A stretch of DNA of 64,000 nucleotides. Origin: Pseudomonas gozinkensis (GTDB taxonomy: Bacteria; Pseudomonadota; Gammaproteobacteria; Pseudomonadales; Pseudomonadaceae). The notes under the pieces were generated by a model that saw only the letters and a program-made list of their open reading frames with translations, searched no databases and had not been told where the DNA came from. The stretch's first letter is position 1. Every line of letters starts with the position of its first letter. Below are positions 1 through 9,898 of the stretch, piece after piece. The translations under genes and the position numbers were made by a program. Where the stretch lies: NCBI RefSeq assembly GCF_014863585.1, contig NZ_CP062253.1, positions 1,886,501-1,950,500 of the forward strand, in the 5' to 3' direction.

Positions 1-199
1 GAAAGAGCAGTTGCCGGCATTCGAAGACGAGATGAACGCGGCCGGCGTGGACTGGCAGTTGCTGAGCTACGGCGGCGCAGTGCACTCGTTCACCGATCCG
101 CATGCCAATGTTCCGGGCAAGATGATGTACGACGCGAAGACCGCAGCGCGGGCGTTCAAGTCCATGCATGACTTGCTGGAAGAAGTGTTCAAGGGCTGA
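1..199 (+). CDS. Dienelactone hydrolase family protein, C-terminal fragment
   Basis: The frame is open from base 2 and its start lies outside the window, so only about 65 C-terminal residues are seen. The fragment carries a GGAVHSFTDP segment, which matches the region around the catalytic histidine of the alpha/beta-hydrolase DLH family. It is followed by the usual helical tail ending in EEVFKG. The family hydrolyses cyclic or activated ester bonds in the cytoplasm; the substrate here cannot be told. A REP pair follows the stop codon. Confidence 0.75.
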   Translation, partial: KEQLPAFEDEMNAAGVDWQLLSYGGAVHSFTDPHANVPGKMMYDAKTAARAFKSMHDLLEEVFKG

Positions 200-257
200 C
201 TTGCTTGCCAGGCTCTGACTTTTTCAGTGCCTGGTCTGGCCTCTTCGTCGGATCGTC

Positions 258-346
258 GCCGGGGGCAAGCCCGCTCCCACAGTGACTGTGATTTGCCAAA
301 GTTTTTCGGCTGGCACATCACCTTGTGGGAGCTGGCTTGCCAGCGA
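258..346. repeat. REP inverted pair
   Basis: Two copies of the Pseudomonas REP palindrome lie in opposite orientation between the convergent ends of the hydrolase and pirin genes: GGGCAAGCCCGCTCCCAC at about 261-280 and GTGGGAGCTGGCTTGCCAGC at 325-344. About 45 bases separate them. As a transcript this would fold into a long hairpin and may protect or terminate both messages. Confidence 0.8.
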
Positions 347-372
347 AGACTGCTTCGCAGGCGATACGTGAC

Positions 373-1236
373 CTAGGGCAGTTCGATCCGCTCGACTTCC
401 CCCGGCACCGTCGGCCAATCACCAGCCGACCACTTGCGCCGCGCTTCATCGATCGCTGCCGGATCGCTCGCGACAAAATTCCAGTTGATCCTCCGCGGCC
501 CGTCCAGTGGCGCACCGCCGAACAACACTGCGTGACTGTCGCTCTCGGCAAACAGGCTCATCTCTTCCCCGACTGGCAACACCACCAGCGCATGGGGTTC
601 GACCGCTTCGCCATTCAATTGCACATCACCGCTCAACACATAAATTGCCCGCTCCTCATGCTCGGTCGGGATCAGCAGCGTGGTCGCGGTTTGCATATTC
701 AGTTCCGCATACAGCGTAGGAGAAAGCACCGGCACCGGTGATTCCAGGCAAAAGCCTGACCCGGCGATCATGCGGATCTGCACGCCGAGGTTATCGCTGA
801 CCGGCAAGGTCGCGGCCGGGTGATGGCTGTAATGCCCGGGACCTTGCTCGTGCTCCTTGGGTGAGGCGAGCCAGATCTGCAGGCCGTGCATCTTGAAGCT
901 CTGTGCCCATAGCGGTTCGGGCGTGCGCTCGACGTGAGCGATCGCCGTGCCGGCCGTCATCCAGCTGACATCGCCGGCGCTGACCACCTGATCCGAGCCC
1001 AGGCTGTCCTTGTGCTGGATCTGTCCTTCGAACAAATACGTGAGGGTCGACAGACCGATGTGCGGGTGCTGTCGGATATTCATCCCTTTGCCCGCCGGAT
1101 AAACCGTCTCGAGCATGTGGTCGAAAAACACGAAAGGCCCGACGCTGCGGCATTTGGCTGACGGCAGCGGGCGCAGAATCGGCTGCCCTTCGACGTCTTC
1201 GGCGCGCGGGCGGATGATCAGGGGTTGGGTGTCCAT
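373..1236 (-). CDS. Pirin family protein
   Basis: A 287-residue bicupin of the pirin family. The N-terminal cupin (roughly residues 35-140) contains the metal-site signature HPHIGLSTLTYLFEG followed by a GDVSWMTAG segment and a later conserved histidine. The C-terminal cupin follows from about residue 160. Bacterial pirins are non-haem iron proteins, some of which dioxygenate quercetin; others bind metabolic enzymes, and the substrate here is unknown. The ATG at 1236 gives the expected family N-terminus. It is a single gene converging on the hydrolase upstream. Confidence 0.85.
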   Translation of the reverse strand: MDTQPLIIRPRAEDVEGQPILRPLPSAKCRSVGPFVFFDHMLETVYPAGKGMNIRQHPHIGLSTLTYLFEGQIQHKDSLGSDQVVSAGDVSWMTAGTAIAHVERTPEPLWAQSFKMHGLQIWLASPKEHEQGPGHYSHHPAATLPVSDNLGVQIRMIAGSGFCLESPVPVLSPTLYAELNMQTATTLLIPTEHEERAIYVLSGDVQLNGEAVEPHALVVLPVGEEMSLFAESDSHAVLFGGAPLDGPRRINWNFVASDPAAIDEARRKWSAGDWPTVPGEVERIELP

Positions 1237-1297
1237 GGTCCATTCCAGGCTTGGCGGGTGATGCGTGGAGCATAACCCGCCGGTGTCATCGGGGTGA

Positions 1298-1714
1298 TTA
1301 CTGGCTGTCGAAGCCGACTGGCGCGTGGGTTTCGATGGTGACTTCGCTGGTGGTCATCAGCTTGTGGATCGGGCAGCGATCGGCAACGCGCAGCAGTTCT
1401 TCGCGCTGGGCATCGGTGAGCACGCCCTTGAGGGTGAGGGTCACGTGCAGGGCGTATTTGCCTTTCTGTTCCTGGCTGTTGTCGCGTTTGACCTCAACGC
1501 CGACGCCGGTCAGCGGGATGTCCTTTTTCTTCGCGTACAGCTTCAGGGTCAGAGCCTTGCAGGCGCCGAGGGCGGCGTCGAAGTAATCGTGCGGCTCCGG
1601 AGCCGAGCCTTCGCCGCCGGCAGTCGTCGGGACATCGGCGAACAGTTCATGCTCATCGATCTGTACGGTGTGGCGAAAACCTTCGGCGGACACGGTATTG
1701 ACGGTAACGGTCAT
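1298..1714 (-). CDS. OsmC family peroxiredoxin-like protein
   Basis: A 138-residue OsmC/Ohr-fold protein. It contains ALGACKALTLKLYAKKK, in which the first catalytic cysteine sits in a helix, and DRCPIHK with the second cysteine. This pair reduces organic hydroperoxides in the family. The start at 1714 (MTVTVNTV) is preferred over an upstream start in the same frame that would add 28 atypical residues. It is transcribed toward the pirin gene. The exact peroxide specificity is not readable. Confidence 0.87.
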   Translation of the reverse strand: MTVTVNTVSAEGFRHTVQIDEHELFADVPTTAGGEGSAPEPHDYFDAALGACKALTLKLYAKKKDIPLTGVGVEVKRDNSQEQKGKYALHVTLTLKGVLTDAQREELLRVADRCPIHKLMTTSEVTIETHAPVGFDSQ

Positions 1715-1842
1715 GTGAACCTCGCAAGCTGTAGGAAAAGGGATTCGATCAAAAAAGACCTTGCAGGTATAGAGCATTCCCACACAGGCGCGTTCCACTT
1801 TCTTGCCGGGTGAACCCTCGTCGCCCGGCGAGGGTCTAGGCT

Positions 1843-2898
1843 ATGCCTGTCTGCCGGAGAATGCTTGTGTCCGTGTTTCGTTTGAGTCTTGCCTGCCTGA
1901 TGGTTTTTACCGGCGTCGCCAGTGCCCGGGATTACACCTACAGTGATGCGCACCTGCATTACGTGGATTTTTTCCAGGAAACCGCCGGCATGCCGAAATT
2001 GCTGACGGCCATGAAGGAAAACTCCATCGAGCACGTGATGATTTCCGGCATTCCCGTGGCGAAGAAATGGCACGAAGACGAGCCCAAGCGCCCGCGTTAT
2101 TACGCCGGCGATGACGCCGATGCCTATTGGTACAGCGCGACTGACGTGATCGTCGCCGATGCGGTGCAGAAGCTCACGCCGGAGCAGCGCCAGTACTTTC
2201 ACCCGTTTCTTTCAGGCTTCAACCCCAACGACAAGAACTCTGCCGCGCACATCCAGCGCATGCTCGATCTGTATCCCGGCTTGTGGCAGGGCATCGGCGA
2301 AGTCTTCACTCGTCACGATGACCTTACGGCCCTGACCTCCGGCGACACGCCACGTGCCAACAACGAAGCCATGACCCGCATCTATCATCTGGCCGCCGAA
2401 AATGATCTGCCGGTGATGCTGCATTCCAACATCACCTCCAAGCGTGAGAAGAATCCGCTGTACCTGAAGGAAATCGAAGAGCCGCTGCGTAATCATCCGC
2501 ACACGCGGTTCATCTGGGCCCATGCCGGCACCAGTGCTGAAATCCATCGTCATCAGACGCAGCTGGATTTTCTGCTGCCGACCCTGACGCGAATGCTGGA
2601 GGCGTACCCGAACCTGTTCATCGATCTGTCGTGGAGCCTGCTGACGCCTTATCTGCTGGACGAAAAGGGTCAGCCGCGAGCTGAGTGGGTGCACTTGGTG
2701 GAGCGCTATCCGGATCGCTTCATGCTCGGTTCGGACGTGGTCGGGCGATTCAACAACCTCGGTGAGGAAATCCACGGCTTCAAGCCGTTTCTCGACGCGT
2801 TGCCAGAGGCCATCGCGAAAAAAGTCGCGCGGGACAACTTCCTGGCGATCTTGCCGCGAACAGCGCTCAAGTCCGGCAAACCCGCGCTGAATCGTTAA
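1843..2898 (+). CDS. Secreted amidohydrolase family protein
   Basis: A 351-residue amidohydrolase_2-type TIM-barrel enzyme. Residues 1-29 form a cleavable signal peptide (hydrophobic stretch, then VASARD). The mature protein opens with SDAHLHY, giving the HxH metal ligands H37 and H39. Later come VMLHSN, FIWAHAG and MLGSDVVG, which supply the further histidines and the catalytic aspartate. A second in-frame ATG lies 18 bases downstream and would shorten the signal peptide. The substrate is unknown; the periplasmic location is inferred from the signal. Confidence 0.75.
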   Translation: MPVCRRMLVSVFRLSLACLMVFTGVASARDYTYSDAHLHYVDFFQETAGMPKLLTAMKENSIEHVMISGIPVAKKWHEDEPKRPRYYAGDDADAYWYSATDVIVADAVQKLTPEQRQYFHPFLSGFNPNDKNSAAHIQRMLDLYPGLWQGIGEVFTRHDDLTALTSGDTPRANNEAMTRIYHLAAENDLPVMLHSNITSKREKNPLYLKEIEEPLRNHPHTRFIWAHAGTSAEIHRHQTQLDFLLPTLTRMLEAYPNLFIDLSWSLLTPYLLDEKGQPRAEWVHLVERYPDRFMLGSDVVGRFNNLGEEIHGFKPFLDALPEAIAKKVARDNFLAILPRTALKSGKPALNR

Positions 2899-3028
2899 TG
2901 CGCCAGGTTCGAAGTATTGAGGCCTTTTGATATCACGTTTTGGTCTTACGCAATTTTCCAAAGGGCCGATACCTTCTAGAGCAACCAGCTGCAGGGTTGA
3001 TGCAGCGCTTTTGGAAGGAACCAGAGCA

Positions 3029-4654
3029 ATGAGTATCCGTAGTCTCAATATTGCGCCCCGGGCCGGGCTGGGTTTTGGCGTGTTGGCGCTGATGGTGTTT
3101 GCCCTTGGGGCGTTCGCCCTGCTGCAAATGTCGAACATGCGCGCGCAATCCGACCAGGTCGACAATAACTGGCTGCCCAGCGTGATGGCGGTGGGCGAGA
3201 TGAGCCAGGACATGCTGCGCCTGCGCGCGCTGACCATGCGCCTGTTGCTCAATCGCGATCCGCAGGCGCTTGAGCAGAATGTGGCCAAGCTCAATGATTT
3301 GCGCGGTGTATTGAGTGAAGCCCAGCAGCGTTACGACATCCTGATCGCGCTGCCCGAAGAGCGCGCGCTGTTCGACCGCTTCAAGGTTGCCGAGCATAAA
3401 TACCTGGAGCTTCAGGCGCAGGTGATGGCGTTATCTGCTCAGGGACGAGTGGAGGAGGCGGCCGTCATTCTCAACGGGCAGATGAGCCCGCTGGCGGATG
3501 AAATTGCAGTGACCCTGCGTGAACTCGTCGAGCTGAACAAGCACAACGCCAACCTCGCCACTGAGGCCGCACGGCTGGTGTTCACCAATTCGCGGGTCTG
3601 GGTCGGTGTGATGATCGGCATCACCGCGCTGATTACCATCGCCCTGGCGTTGTTGCTGACCCGCAGCATCGTGCTGCCGCTGTCGCAATCGCTCAATGTG
3701 GCGCAAGTGGTGGCCGGCGGCGATCTGACAGGCGATATCAGCATTTCCGGCAAGGACGAACCGGCGAGGTTGCTGCACGCGCTCAAGAGCATGCAGCACA
3801 ACTTGCGTGACACCATCCGCCGGATCTCGGAGTCCTCCAGTCAACTGGCTTCGGCCTCGGAGGAGTTGAGTTGCGTTACCGAAGATGCGACGCGAGGGCT
3901 GCACCAGCAGAGTCTGGAAATCGAACAGGCGGCCACGGCGGTCAATCAGATGACTGCTGCCGTGGAAGAGGTGGCGAGCAATGCCGTCGCGACCTCCGAA
4001 GCTTCCCGTGAGTCTGATCGCATTGCCCAGCATGGCCGCGAGCAGGTGCAGCAGACCGTGTCGTCCATCGAGCTGCTGGCGGAGGATGTCACCGCCAATG
4101 CCACGCAGGTGGAGGATCTGGCGCAGAAGGTCTACAGCATCAGCAAGGTGCTGGATGTGATCCGCTCGATTGCCGAACAGACCAATCTACTGGCGTTGAA
4201 CGCGGCGATTGAGGCGGCGCGGGCGGGGGATGCCGGGCGGGGTTTTGCGGTGGTGGCGGACGAAGTGCGGGCGTTGGCCCATCGCACTCAGCAGTCGACG
4301 CAGGAGATCGAACAGATGATCGGCGGCATCCAGCAAGGTACCGATTCGGCGGTCAGCTCGATGCAACAGAGCAACGTCCGGGCGCGTTCGACCCTGGAGC
4401 TGGCGAAAGCCGCTGGCGTGGCACTGGAGGAAATCGCCTCGGCGTTTACCTTGATCAACGAGCGCAACCTGGTGATCGCCAGTGCGTCGGAAGAGCAGGC
4501 GGCCGTGGCGCGGGAGGTCGATCGCAATCTGATGAATATCCGTGACCTGGCGATGCAGACGTCTGCCGGGGCCAATCAGACCAGTGCCGCGAGTCAGGAG
4601 CTGTCGCGGCTGGCGGTGGACCTGAACAGTATGGTGGCCAAATTCTCGGTCTGA
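3029..4654 (+). CDS. Methyl-accepting chemotaxis protein
   Basis: A 541-residue transmembrane chemoreceptor. TM1 is at about residues 10-32 and is followed by a periplasmic four-helix-bundle sensor (to about 190). TM2 ([20 protein letters not shown]) comes next, then a HAMP domain and the cytoplasmic signalling hairpin. The hairpin tip [20 protein letters not shown] is the CheA/CheW-contact region and is intact. The start at 3029 follows AAGGAA; the longer frame would add 34 residues that do not look like a receptor. The ligand cannot be inferred. No che genes are adjacent. Confidence 0.93.
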   Translation: MSIRSLNIAPRAGLGFGVLALMVFALGAFALLQMSNMRAQSDQVDNNWLPSVMAVGEMSQDMLRLRALTMRLLLNRDPQALEQNVAKLNDLRGVLSEAQQRYDILIALPEERALFDRFKVAEHKYLELQAQVMALSAQGRVEEAAVILNGQMSPLADEIAVTLRELVELNKHNANLATEAARLVFTNSRVWVGVMIGITALITIALALLLTRSIVLPLSQSLNVAQVVAGGDLTGDISISGKDEPARLLHALKSMQHNLRDTIRRISESSSQLASASEELSCVTEDATRGLHQQSLEIEQAATAVNQMTAAVEEVASNAVATSEASRESDRIAQHGREQVQQTVSSIELLAEDVTANATQVEDLAQKVYSISKVLDVIRSIAEQTNLLALNAAIEAARAGDAGRGFAVVADEVRALAHRTQQSTQEIEQMIGGIQQGTDSAVSSMQQSNVRARSTLELAKAAGVALEEIASAFTLINERNLVIASASEEQAAVAREVDRNLMNIRDLAMQTSAGANQTSAASQELSRLAVDLNSMVAKFSV

Positions 4655-4673
4655 TCAGCGTTCGGCAGGCGAA

Positions 4674-4701
4674 AAAAAGCCCCGCATTTGCGGGGCTTTT
4701 T
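4674..4701. terminator. Bidirectional rho-independent terminator
   Basis: The stem AAAAAGCCCCGC / GCGGGGCTTTTT closes on a four-base loop and has a T-run on both strands. It lies between the convergent chemoreceptor and DUF3108 genes and can serve both. Confidence 0.9.
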
Positions 4702-4715
4702 GATGTTGCGTCGGA

Positions 4716-5429
4716 TCAGCTGCCTTTGACCGTCTTGCCGTTGACCGTGCCGTCGAGGAGCATGATGTTGTACTCCTTGCCGTCGGTTTCGACCTGTTGC
4801 AGGCGAACCAGCAGGTAATCCCAGTCCTTGGCGAACCACAGGACGGTGATGCGCTTGCTTTGTGTCGGATCGCGGACGCGCTCGACCTTGATCGCATCGA
4901 TCTGGCCGGCCTTGGTTTCGACTTTTTCCGAACCCAGCACGCGGAAGTCGTAGGTATCGACTTCGCCATCATCGACCACCTGATAGCTCATGCTTTTCTT
5001 GCCGGCGGCCACGTCGTGCTGCAGCGCCAGTTGATAGGTGGATTTGTCGACCATGCCGCGATTGAGCGGGATTTTCACCGCGTCGCCGCGGTCGGTGCCG
5101 GTCACCAGCTTGTTGGCCCAGTCGAAGTCCAGGTCTGCCTTTTTCGCCTTGCCCAGACCACCGCGTTCGAAGTGGTAGGACTGCGGCAGCAGGGTGTCCT
5201 TGTCCAGGGTCAGGGTACTTTCCTCGGACAGGCTGGCAATCATCATGGATGCCTTGAAGCTGAGCTTCCACACGCCGTTGGCTTCCTTGGTCAGGCTGCG
5301 CGAGGCGGTGCCGCTCATGGGCAGCTGTTTCCAGTCGGCGGTGTAGCTGGCGGAGAACGGTTGAAGGTCTGCCGCCTGGGCGAAAGGCAGGGCGAGCAGA
5401 GCGCAAGCGAAGAGCAGGGCGCGACGCAT
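4716..5429 (-). CDS. DUF3108 domain-containing secreted protein
   Basis: A 237-residue protein with a signal peptide (MRRALLFACALLALPFAQA, cleaved before ADLQPF). The rest is a DUF3108 beta-rich domain with the typical opening FSASYTADWKQLPMSG. The family is exported and of unknown function. It lies 8 bases downstream of purN on the same strand and is probably cotranscribed with purM-purN, as is usual in Pseudomonas. A strong terminator follows. Confidence 0.85.
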   Translation of the reverse strand: MRRALLFACALLALPFAQAADLQPFSASYTADWKQLPMSGTASRSLTKEANGVWKLSFKASMMIASLSEESTLTLDKDTLLPQSYHFERGGLGKAKKADLDFDWANKLVTGTDRGDAVKIPLNRGMVDKSTYQLALQHDVAAGKKSMSYQVVDDGEVDTYDFRVLGSEKVETKAGQIDAIKVERVRDPTQSKRITVLWFAKDWDYLLVRLQQVETDGKEYNIMLLDGTVNGKTVKGS

Positions 5430-5437
5430 AAAATCTC

Positions 5438-6088
5438 CTAGTTTCGAATCAAGTGACCGCTGGCCCCGAGTAACTGGCCATCCAGTAAAGCACCTTGCTC
5501 GCCGAGGCTCAGCCGTCCTTCGGCGAACCAGCGTACGGCCATCGGGTAGATCAGGTGTTCCTGAACGTGAACCCGTTGCGCCAGACTTTGCGGCGAATCG
5601 TGCAACTCTACCGGTATTACTGCCTGTACGACCAGTGGCCCGCCATCGAGTTCCTCGGTGACGAAGTGCACGGAGCAGCCGTGTTCGGCGTCGCCGGCTT
5701 CCAGCGCGCGCTGATGAGTGTGTAACCCTTTGTATTTGGGTAGCAGCGACGGGTGGATGTTGAGCAGGCGACCCTGGTAATGACGGACGAAGTCAGCGCT
5801 GAGAATGCGCATGAAGCCGGCCAGTACCACGAGTTTGGGGTTGAATTCGTCGATCAGTTCGATCAGAGCGGTATCGAAGGCCTCGCGGCCCTCGAATCCC
5901 TTGTGATCCAGCGAGCGGGTGGCGATACCCGCGTCACTGGCGCGTTGCAGGCCGTAGGCGTCGGCGCGGTTGGAAATCACCGCAGCGATGCGGACCGGGC
6001 TGTCGTCGGTCCGCGTGCTGTCGATCAGGGCCTGCAAGTTACTGCCGGTGCCGGACAGCAGCACCACGACATCACAGGTCTGGGACAT
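5438..6088 (-). CDS. purN: Phosphoribosylglycinamide formyltransferase
   Basis: A 216-residue GAR transformylase that moves a formyl group from 10-formyl-THF to GAR, the third step of purine synthesis. Visible motifs are LLSGTGSNLQAL (phosphate loop), NIHPSLLPKYKG with the catalytic Asn and His, and EELDGG with the catalytic Asp. The ATG at 6088 shares its A with the purM stop (TGATG), so translation is coupled to purM. An upstream extension of the frame reads inside purM and is not used. Confidence 0.97.
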   Translation of the reverse strand: MSQTCDVVVLLSGTGSNLQALIDSTRTDDSPVRIAAVISNRADAYGLQRASDAGIATRSLDHKGFEGREAFDTALIELIDEFNPKLVVLAGFMRILSADFVRHYQGRLLNIHPSLLPKYKGLHTHQRALEAGDAEHGCSVHFVTEELDGGPLVVQAVIPVELHDSPQSLAQRVHVQEHLIYPMAVRWFAEGRLSLGEQGALLDGQLLGASGHLIRN

Positions 6089-7146
6089 CAGTGAGCCTTG
6101 AGGTTCTTCAGTTCGACCTGGGCCGCGCCTTCGGCAGCGACAGCGATCTGACCGATGACCCAAGGCTGCTCGCCGGCGTCACGCAGGGTGTTCAGAGCGG
6201 TTTCGACGTGCTCCTGAGCCACGCAGATCACCATGCCCACGCCGCAGTTCAGCACGCGGTGCATTTCGGTTTCGTCGACGTTGCCTTTCTCTTGCAGCCA
6301 GTCGAAGACGGCCGGGCGGTTCCAGCTGGCCACGTCAACCACGGCCTGAGCGCCTTTTGGCAGAACGCGCGGGATGTTGTCCAGCAGACCGCCACCGGTG
6401 ATGTGGGCCATGGCTTTGACCGCGCCGGTGTCCTTGATCAGCTTGAGCAGCGGCTTCACGTAGATGCGGGTCGGGGCCATCAGCAGTTCGGTCAGCGGCT
6501 TGCCGTCGAGCTGAACGGTTTCGATGTCGGCACCGGATACTTCGATGATCTTGCGGATCAGCGAGTAGCCGTTGGAGTGCGGGCCGGACGATGGCAGGGC
6601 GATCAGGGCGTCACCGGTGGCGACTTTCGAGCCGTCGATGATTTCGGCTTTTTCCACGACGCCGACGCAGAAACCGGCCAGGTCGTAGTCTTCGCCTTCG
6701 TACATGCCAGGCATTTCAGCGGTTTCGCCGCCGACCAGCGAGCAGCCAGCCAGTTCGCAGCCTGCACCGATGCCGGTGACCACGGTCGCGGCTACGTCGA
6801 CATTCAGTTTGCCGGTGGCGTAGTAGTCGAGGAAGAACAGCGGCTCTGCGCCGCACACCACCAGATCGTTGACGCACATGGCGACCAGATCCTGGCCGAT
6901 GCTGTCGTGCTTGTTCAGGTTCAGCGCCAGGCGCAGTTTGGTGCCGACGCCGTCAGTACCGGAAACCAGCACCGGCTGTTTGTAACCGGCCGGGATCTCG
7001 CAGAGGGCGCCGAAACCGCCCAGGCCGCCCATGACTTCCGGGCGCGCAGTGCGCTTGGCGACGCTCTTGATGCGTTCGACCAATGCTTCACCGGCGTCGA
7101 TGTCTACACCGGCGTCCTTGTAGCTCAGGGAGGGTTGCTTGCTCAT
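6088..7146 (-). CDS. purM: Phosphoribosylformylglycinamidine cyclo-ligase
   Basis: A 352-residue AIR synthetase that closes the imidazole ring of purines using ATP. It contains [22 protein letters not shown] and [15 protein letters not shown], all typical of PurM. The start at 7146 ([13 protein letters not shown]) is chosen because the 28 residues upstream are not PurM-like. It is the first gene of a purM-purN-DUF3108 unit; the promoter must lie in the 374-base divergent gap upstream. Confidence 0.97.
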   Translation of the reverse strand: MSKQPSLSYKDAGVDIDAGEALVERIKSVAKRTARPEVMGGLGGFGALCEIPAGYKQPVLVSGTDGVGTKLRLALNLNKHDSIGQDLVAMCVNDLVVCGAEPLFFLDYYATGKLNVDVAATVVTGIGAGCELAGCSLVGGETAEMPGMYEGEDYDLAGFCVGVVEKAEIIDGSKVATGDALIALPSSGPHSNGYSLIRKIIEVSGADIETVQLDGKPLTELLMAPTRIYVKPLLKLIKDTGAVKAMAHITGGGLLDNIPRVLPKGAQAVVDVASWNRPAVFDWLQEKGNVDETEMHRVLNCGVGMVICVAQEHVETALNTLRDAGEQPWVIGQIAVAAEGAAQVELKNLKAH

Positions 7147-7520
7147 GATCCAGGCCTTTAGGGGAGGGGATTCAGGGGTAACGACCGAGTTCAGCGGGAA
7201 CGCCGAATCCGACAGGGGCGATAGCCTCACGCGAAGTTCGGGGTGCCCGGCTGTTGCCGGTCTGCGAAGGCGCGCGATTTTATCAGGCTTGAGGGGCAGC
7301 GGCCATCCTCACGCCGACGGGCAGGGGCATATCGGCCGAAATTTTTTGCAATTCACGCTGTGGGCGACATCACGGGTGCCTGTATAAGGAACCGTCTATC
7401 GTTAGGACTGTGCAAAAACTTACCGCCCGCGTGTGAATGTTTTGCAACGGCCTGTGGTCACAGGCTTGCAGAACGGTACACGCGGCCTGTTCCAGCCGCT
7501 CTTGTCGACGGGAATTCTCC
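7147..7520. other. Divergent intergenic region purM / DUF2066 gene
   Basis: 374 bases with no credible gene. The region must hold the promoters of the leftward purM operon and the rightward DUF2066 gene. I see no riboswitch fold and no strong terminator; no promoter could be assigned with confidence. Confidence 0.5.
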
Positions 7521-8579
7521 ATGCGTTTTTGTAAATTGCTGTTAGTGGGTGGCTTGTCTCTGATCAGCCTGGCGAGTCAGGCCGAAAATCTCAAAGGTCT
7601 TTATCAGGTGCGCGAACCGGTCACTGGCCAGTCGCCAGAGGAGCGCGATCGCGCGACCCAGGCTGCGCTGGACACTTTGGTGCTGCGCCTGACCGGCGAC
7701 CCGAAAGCCCCGCAAAACCCGGGGCTGGCGCCGGTTCGCAAGGATCCGCAGCAGATCATCAGTCAGTTCGGTTTCGATGCCGGGCCGCCGGAAGTGCTGA
7801 AAGTCGATTTCGATCCGGGAACCACCGAGCAGGCGTTGCGCCGCGCGGGTCTGGCGCTGTGGGGCGCCAATCGGCCCTCGATCCTGAGCTGGTGGCTGAA
7901 TGATTCGACCGAGGGCTCGAGCCTGGTGGGCGACGGTCAGGCCAGCGCCGCACCATTGCGCCGCGCCGCCCAGCACCGTGGGTTACCGTTGCGCCTGCCG
8001 TTGGCGGACTTGAGCGAGCAATTGGTCGCCACGGCGCCGGCGCTCGAAGGTGCTGACCCGGCGCCGCTGCGTAACGCTTCCGAGCGCTACAACGCTGACG
8101 CCTTGCTCGCCGTGCATGCCCGTGAAGAAGGCGGGCAATGGCAGGCCAAATGGCAATTGTGGCTGGGCGATAAAAAAGAGGCGGGCAGCGTGCAGGGCGC
8201 GGATCAGGCTGCGGTGGCGGATGCGGTGATGCTGGCGGTCACTGAACGTCTGGCGCCACGCTTTGTGGCCAAACCGGGCGCGTCCGGCCAGCAGACCCTG
8301 GAAGTGCAGGGCATGAATCTGGAGCACTACGCGGCACTGCTGCGGTTACTCGAACCGTTTGGCGTGCGTCTGCAGAGTGTCGATGCCGATCGTATCCTTT
8401 ATCGGGTCAATGGCAGTGCTGATCAACTGCGAGCGCAGTTGTCGCTGGCGAAGTTGCAGGAGCTGCCGGCCGAGGCACCGGCTCCGGTGGCTGCGCCGCA
8501 ACCTGCGGTCGCCGGTGCGGCGCCTGTCGTTGCACCTGCACCAGCACCGGCAGCGCCGTCCTTGCGGTTCCGCTGGTAG
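7521..8579 (+). CDS. DUF2066 domain-containing exported protein
   Basis: A 352-residue protein with a signal peptide (MRFCKLLLVGGLSLISLASQA) and a DUF2066 region covering most of the chain. The tail is a low-complexity Pro/Ala stretch (EAPAPVAAPQP and beyond). The start at 7521 gives the signal peptide; the longer frame would bury it behind 28 residues. The function is unknown. The gene sits between purM and hda, a conserved Pseudomonas arrangement, and is likely cotranscribed with the permease 35 bases downstream. Confidence 0.8.
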   Translation: MRFCKLLLVGGLSLISLASQAENLKGLYQVREPVTGQSPEERDRATQAALDTLVLRLTGDPKAPQNPGLAPVRKDPQQIISQFGFDAGPPEVLKVDFDPGTTEQALRRAGLALWGANRPSILSWWLNDSTEGSSLVGDGQASAAPLRRAAQHRGLPLRLPLADLSEQLVATAPALEGADPAPLRNASERYNADALLAVHAREEGGQWQAKWQLWLGDKKEAGSVQGADQAAVADAVMLAVTERLAPRFVAKPGASGQQTLEVQGMNLEHYAALLRLLEPFGVRLQSVDADRILYRVNGSADQLRAQLSLAKLQELPAEAPAPVAAPQPAVAGAAPVVAPAPAPAAPSLRFRW

Positions 8580-8614
8580 GTTTTCTTTCTTATATATAAG
8601 CAATGGAGTGTTAC

Positions 8615-9688
8615 ATGGGCGATACGCGGCGTTGGTTCTGGCTCGGTGGGGTGCTCCTGCTTTGCGCGTTTGTCTGGTTGCTGCATCCGATCCTCACGCC
8701 GTTTCTGGTGGCGCTGTTGCTCGCCTATCTGTTCGATCCGCTCGTCGATCGTCTGGAGCGTCTGGGGCTGTCCCGCACCTGGGGTGTGATCACGGTGTTC
8801 GCCTTGTTCACCCTGATCGTCACTGCGCTGTTGCTGGTACTGGTGCCGATGCTCGCCAAGCAATTGCTGCGGCTCTACGAATTGGCGCCGCAAATGCTCG
8901 ACTGGTTGCAGCACACCGCCGTGCCATGGGCGCAATCGAAGCTGGGGCTGTCGGACGGCTTCTGGAAGTTCGACAAGGTCAAGGCCGCTATCAGCGAGCA
9001 CATGGGCCAGACCACCGACATCGTCGGTGTGGTACTGAGTCAGGCGACAGCTTCGAGCCTGGCGCTGATCGGCTGGCTGGCGAATCTGGTGCTGATCCCG
9101 GTGGTGAGCTTTTACCTGCTGCGCGACTGGGACGTGATGATGGCCAAGATCCGTGGCCTGTTGCCCCGTGATCGCGAAGAGCGCGTGGTGGCACTGGCGG
9201 GCGAATGCCATGAAGTGCTGGGCGCGTTTGTGCGCGGGCAGTTGCTGGTGATGCTGGCGCTGGGCGTGATCTATGCGGCCGGCCTGATGATTGTCGGGCT
9301 GGAACTTGGCCTGTTGATCGGTCTGATCGCAGGGCTGGCGGCGATTGTGCCGTACATGGGGTTCGTGATCGGCATCGGTGCGGCGTTGATTGCCGGGTTG
9401 TTCCAGTTCGGTGGCGATCTGTATCCGATGATCGGGATCGTGGCGGTGTTCATGGTCGGCCAGGCCCTGGAAGGCATGGTGCTGACGCCTTTGCTGGTGG
9501 GGGACCGGATCGGTCTGCACCCGGTGGCGGTGATCTTCGCGATTCTGGCCGGTGGCGAGCTGTTCGGCTTCACCGGTGTGCTGCTGGCATTGCCGGTGGC
9601 GGCGGTGATCATGGTGCTGGTGCGGCATGTCCACGATCTGTACAAGGATTCCGACATTTATAGCGGGGTGGATGAGCCGGAATTGTAA
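8615..9688 (+). CDS. AI-2E family transporter (PerM/YdiK type permease)
   Basis: A 357-residue integral membrane protein. It has two or three N-terminal membrane segments (WFWLGGVLLLCAFVWLLHP onward), a soluble central region at about residues 100-190, and five more C-terminal segments. This is the AI-2E/PerM family topology. The start at 8615 is preferred over 8603 because GGAG lies six bases upstream of it. Members export small signals or act as Na+/H+ exchangers; the cargo here is unknown. Confidence 0.87.
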   Translation: MGDTRRWFWLGGVLLLCAFVWLLHPILTPFLVALLLAYLFDPLVDRLERLGLSRTWGVITVFALFTLIVTALLLVLVPMLAKQLLRLYELAPQMLDWLQHTAVPWAQSKLGLSDGFWKFDKVKAAISEHMGQTTDIVGVVLSQATASSLALIGWLANLVLIPVVSFYLLRDWDVMMAKIRGLLPRDREERVVALAGECHEVLGAFVRGQLLVMLALGVIYAAGLMIVGLELGLLIGLIAGLAAIVPYMGFVIGIGAALIAGLFQFGGDLYPMIGIVAVFMVGQALEGMVLTPLLVGDRIGLHPVAVIFAILAGGELFGFTGVLLALPVAAVIMVLVRHVHDLYKDSDIYSGVDEPEL

Positions 9689-9898
9689 TTGTGAAGCGCG
9701 GGCCGCCCGGTGGATCACCGGGTTGGCCCGTCTCATGCAGGTCATGGCGCCAAAGAAACTGTCATAAAACCAGCACGTTAACGCAAACCTTTGATTTTGC
9801 TTGGGGTCTGTCGCATTGTGCGCTCCGCTTCACGGGTATAAACTTCGCTCACTTTACACAGAGGCCACTAACGGTTCCTTGGGAACTGTTCAGTCAGC

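Noticed and set aside
8423..9745. A 440-residue minus-strand frame opposite the AI-2E permease gene
   Set aside because: It is rich in Gln, His and Arg with no domain pattern, typical of the antisense of a GC-rich membrane protein gene, and the plus strand encodes a clear family.
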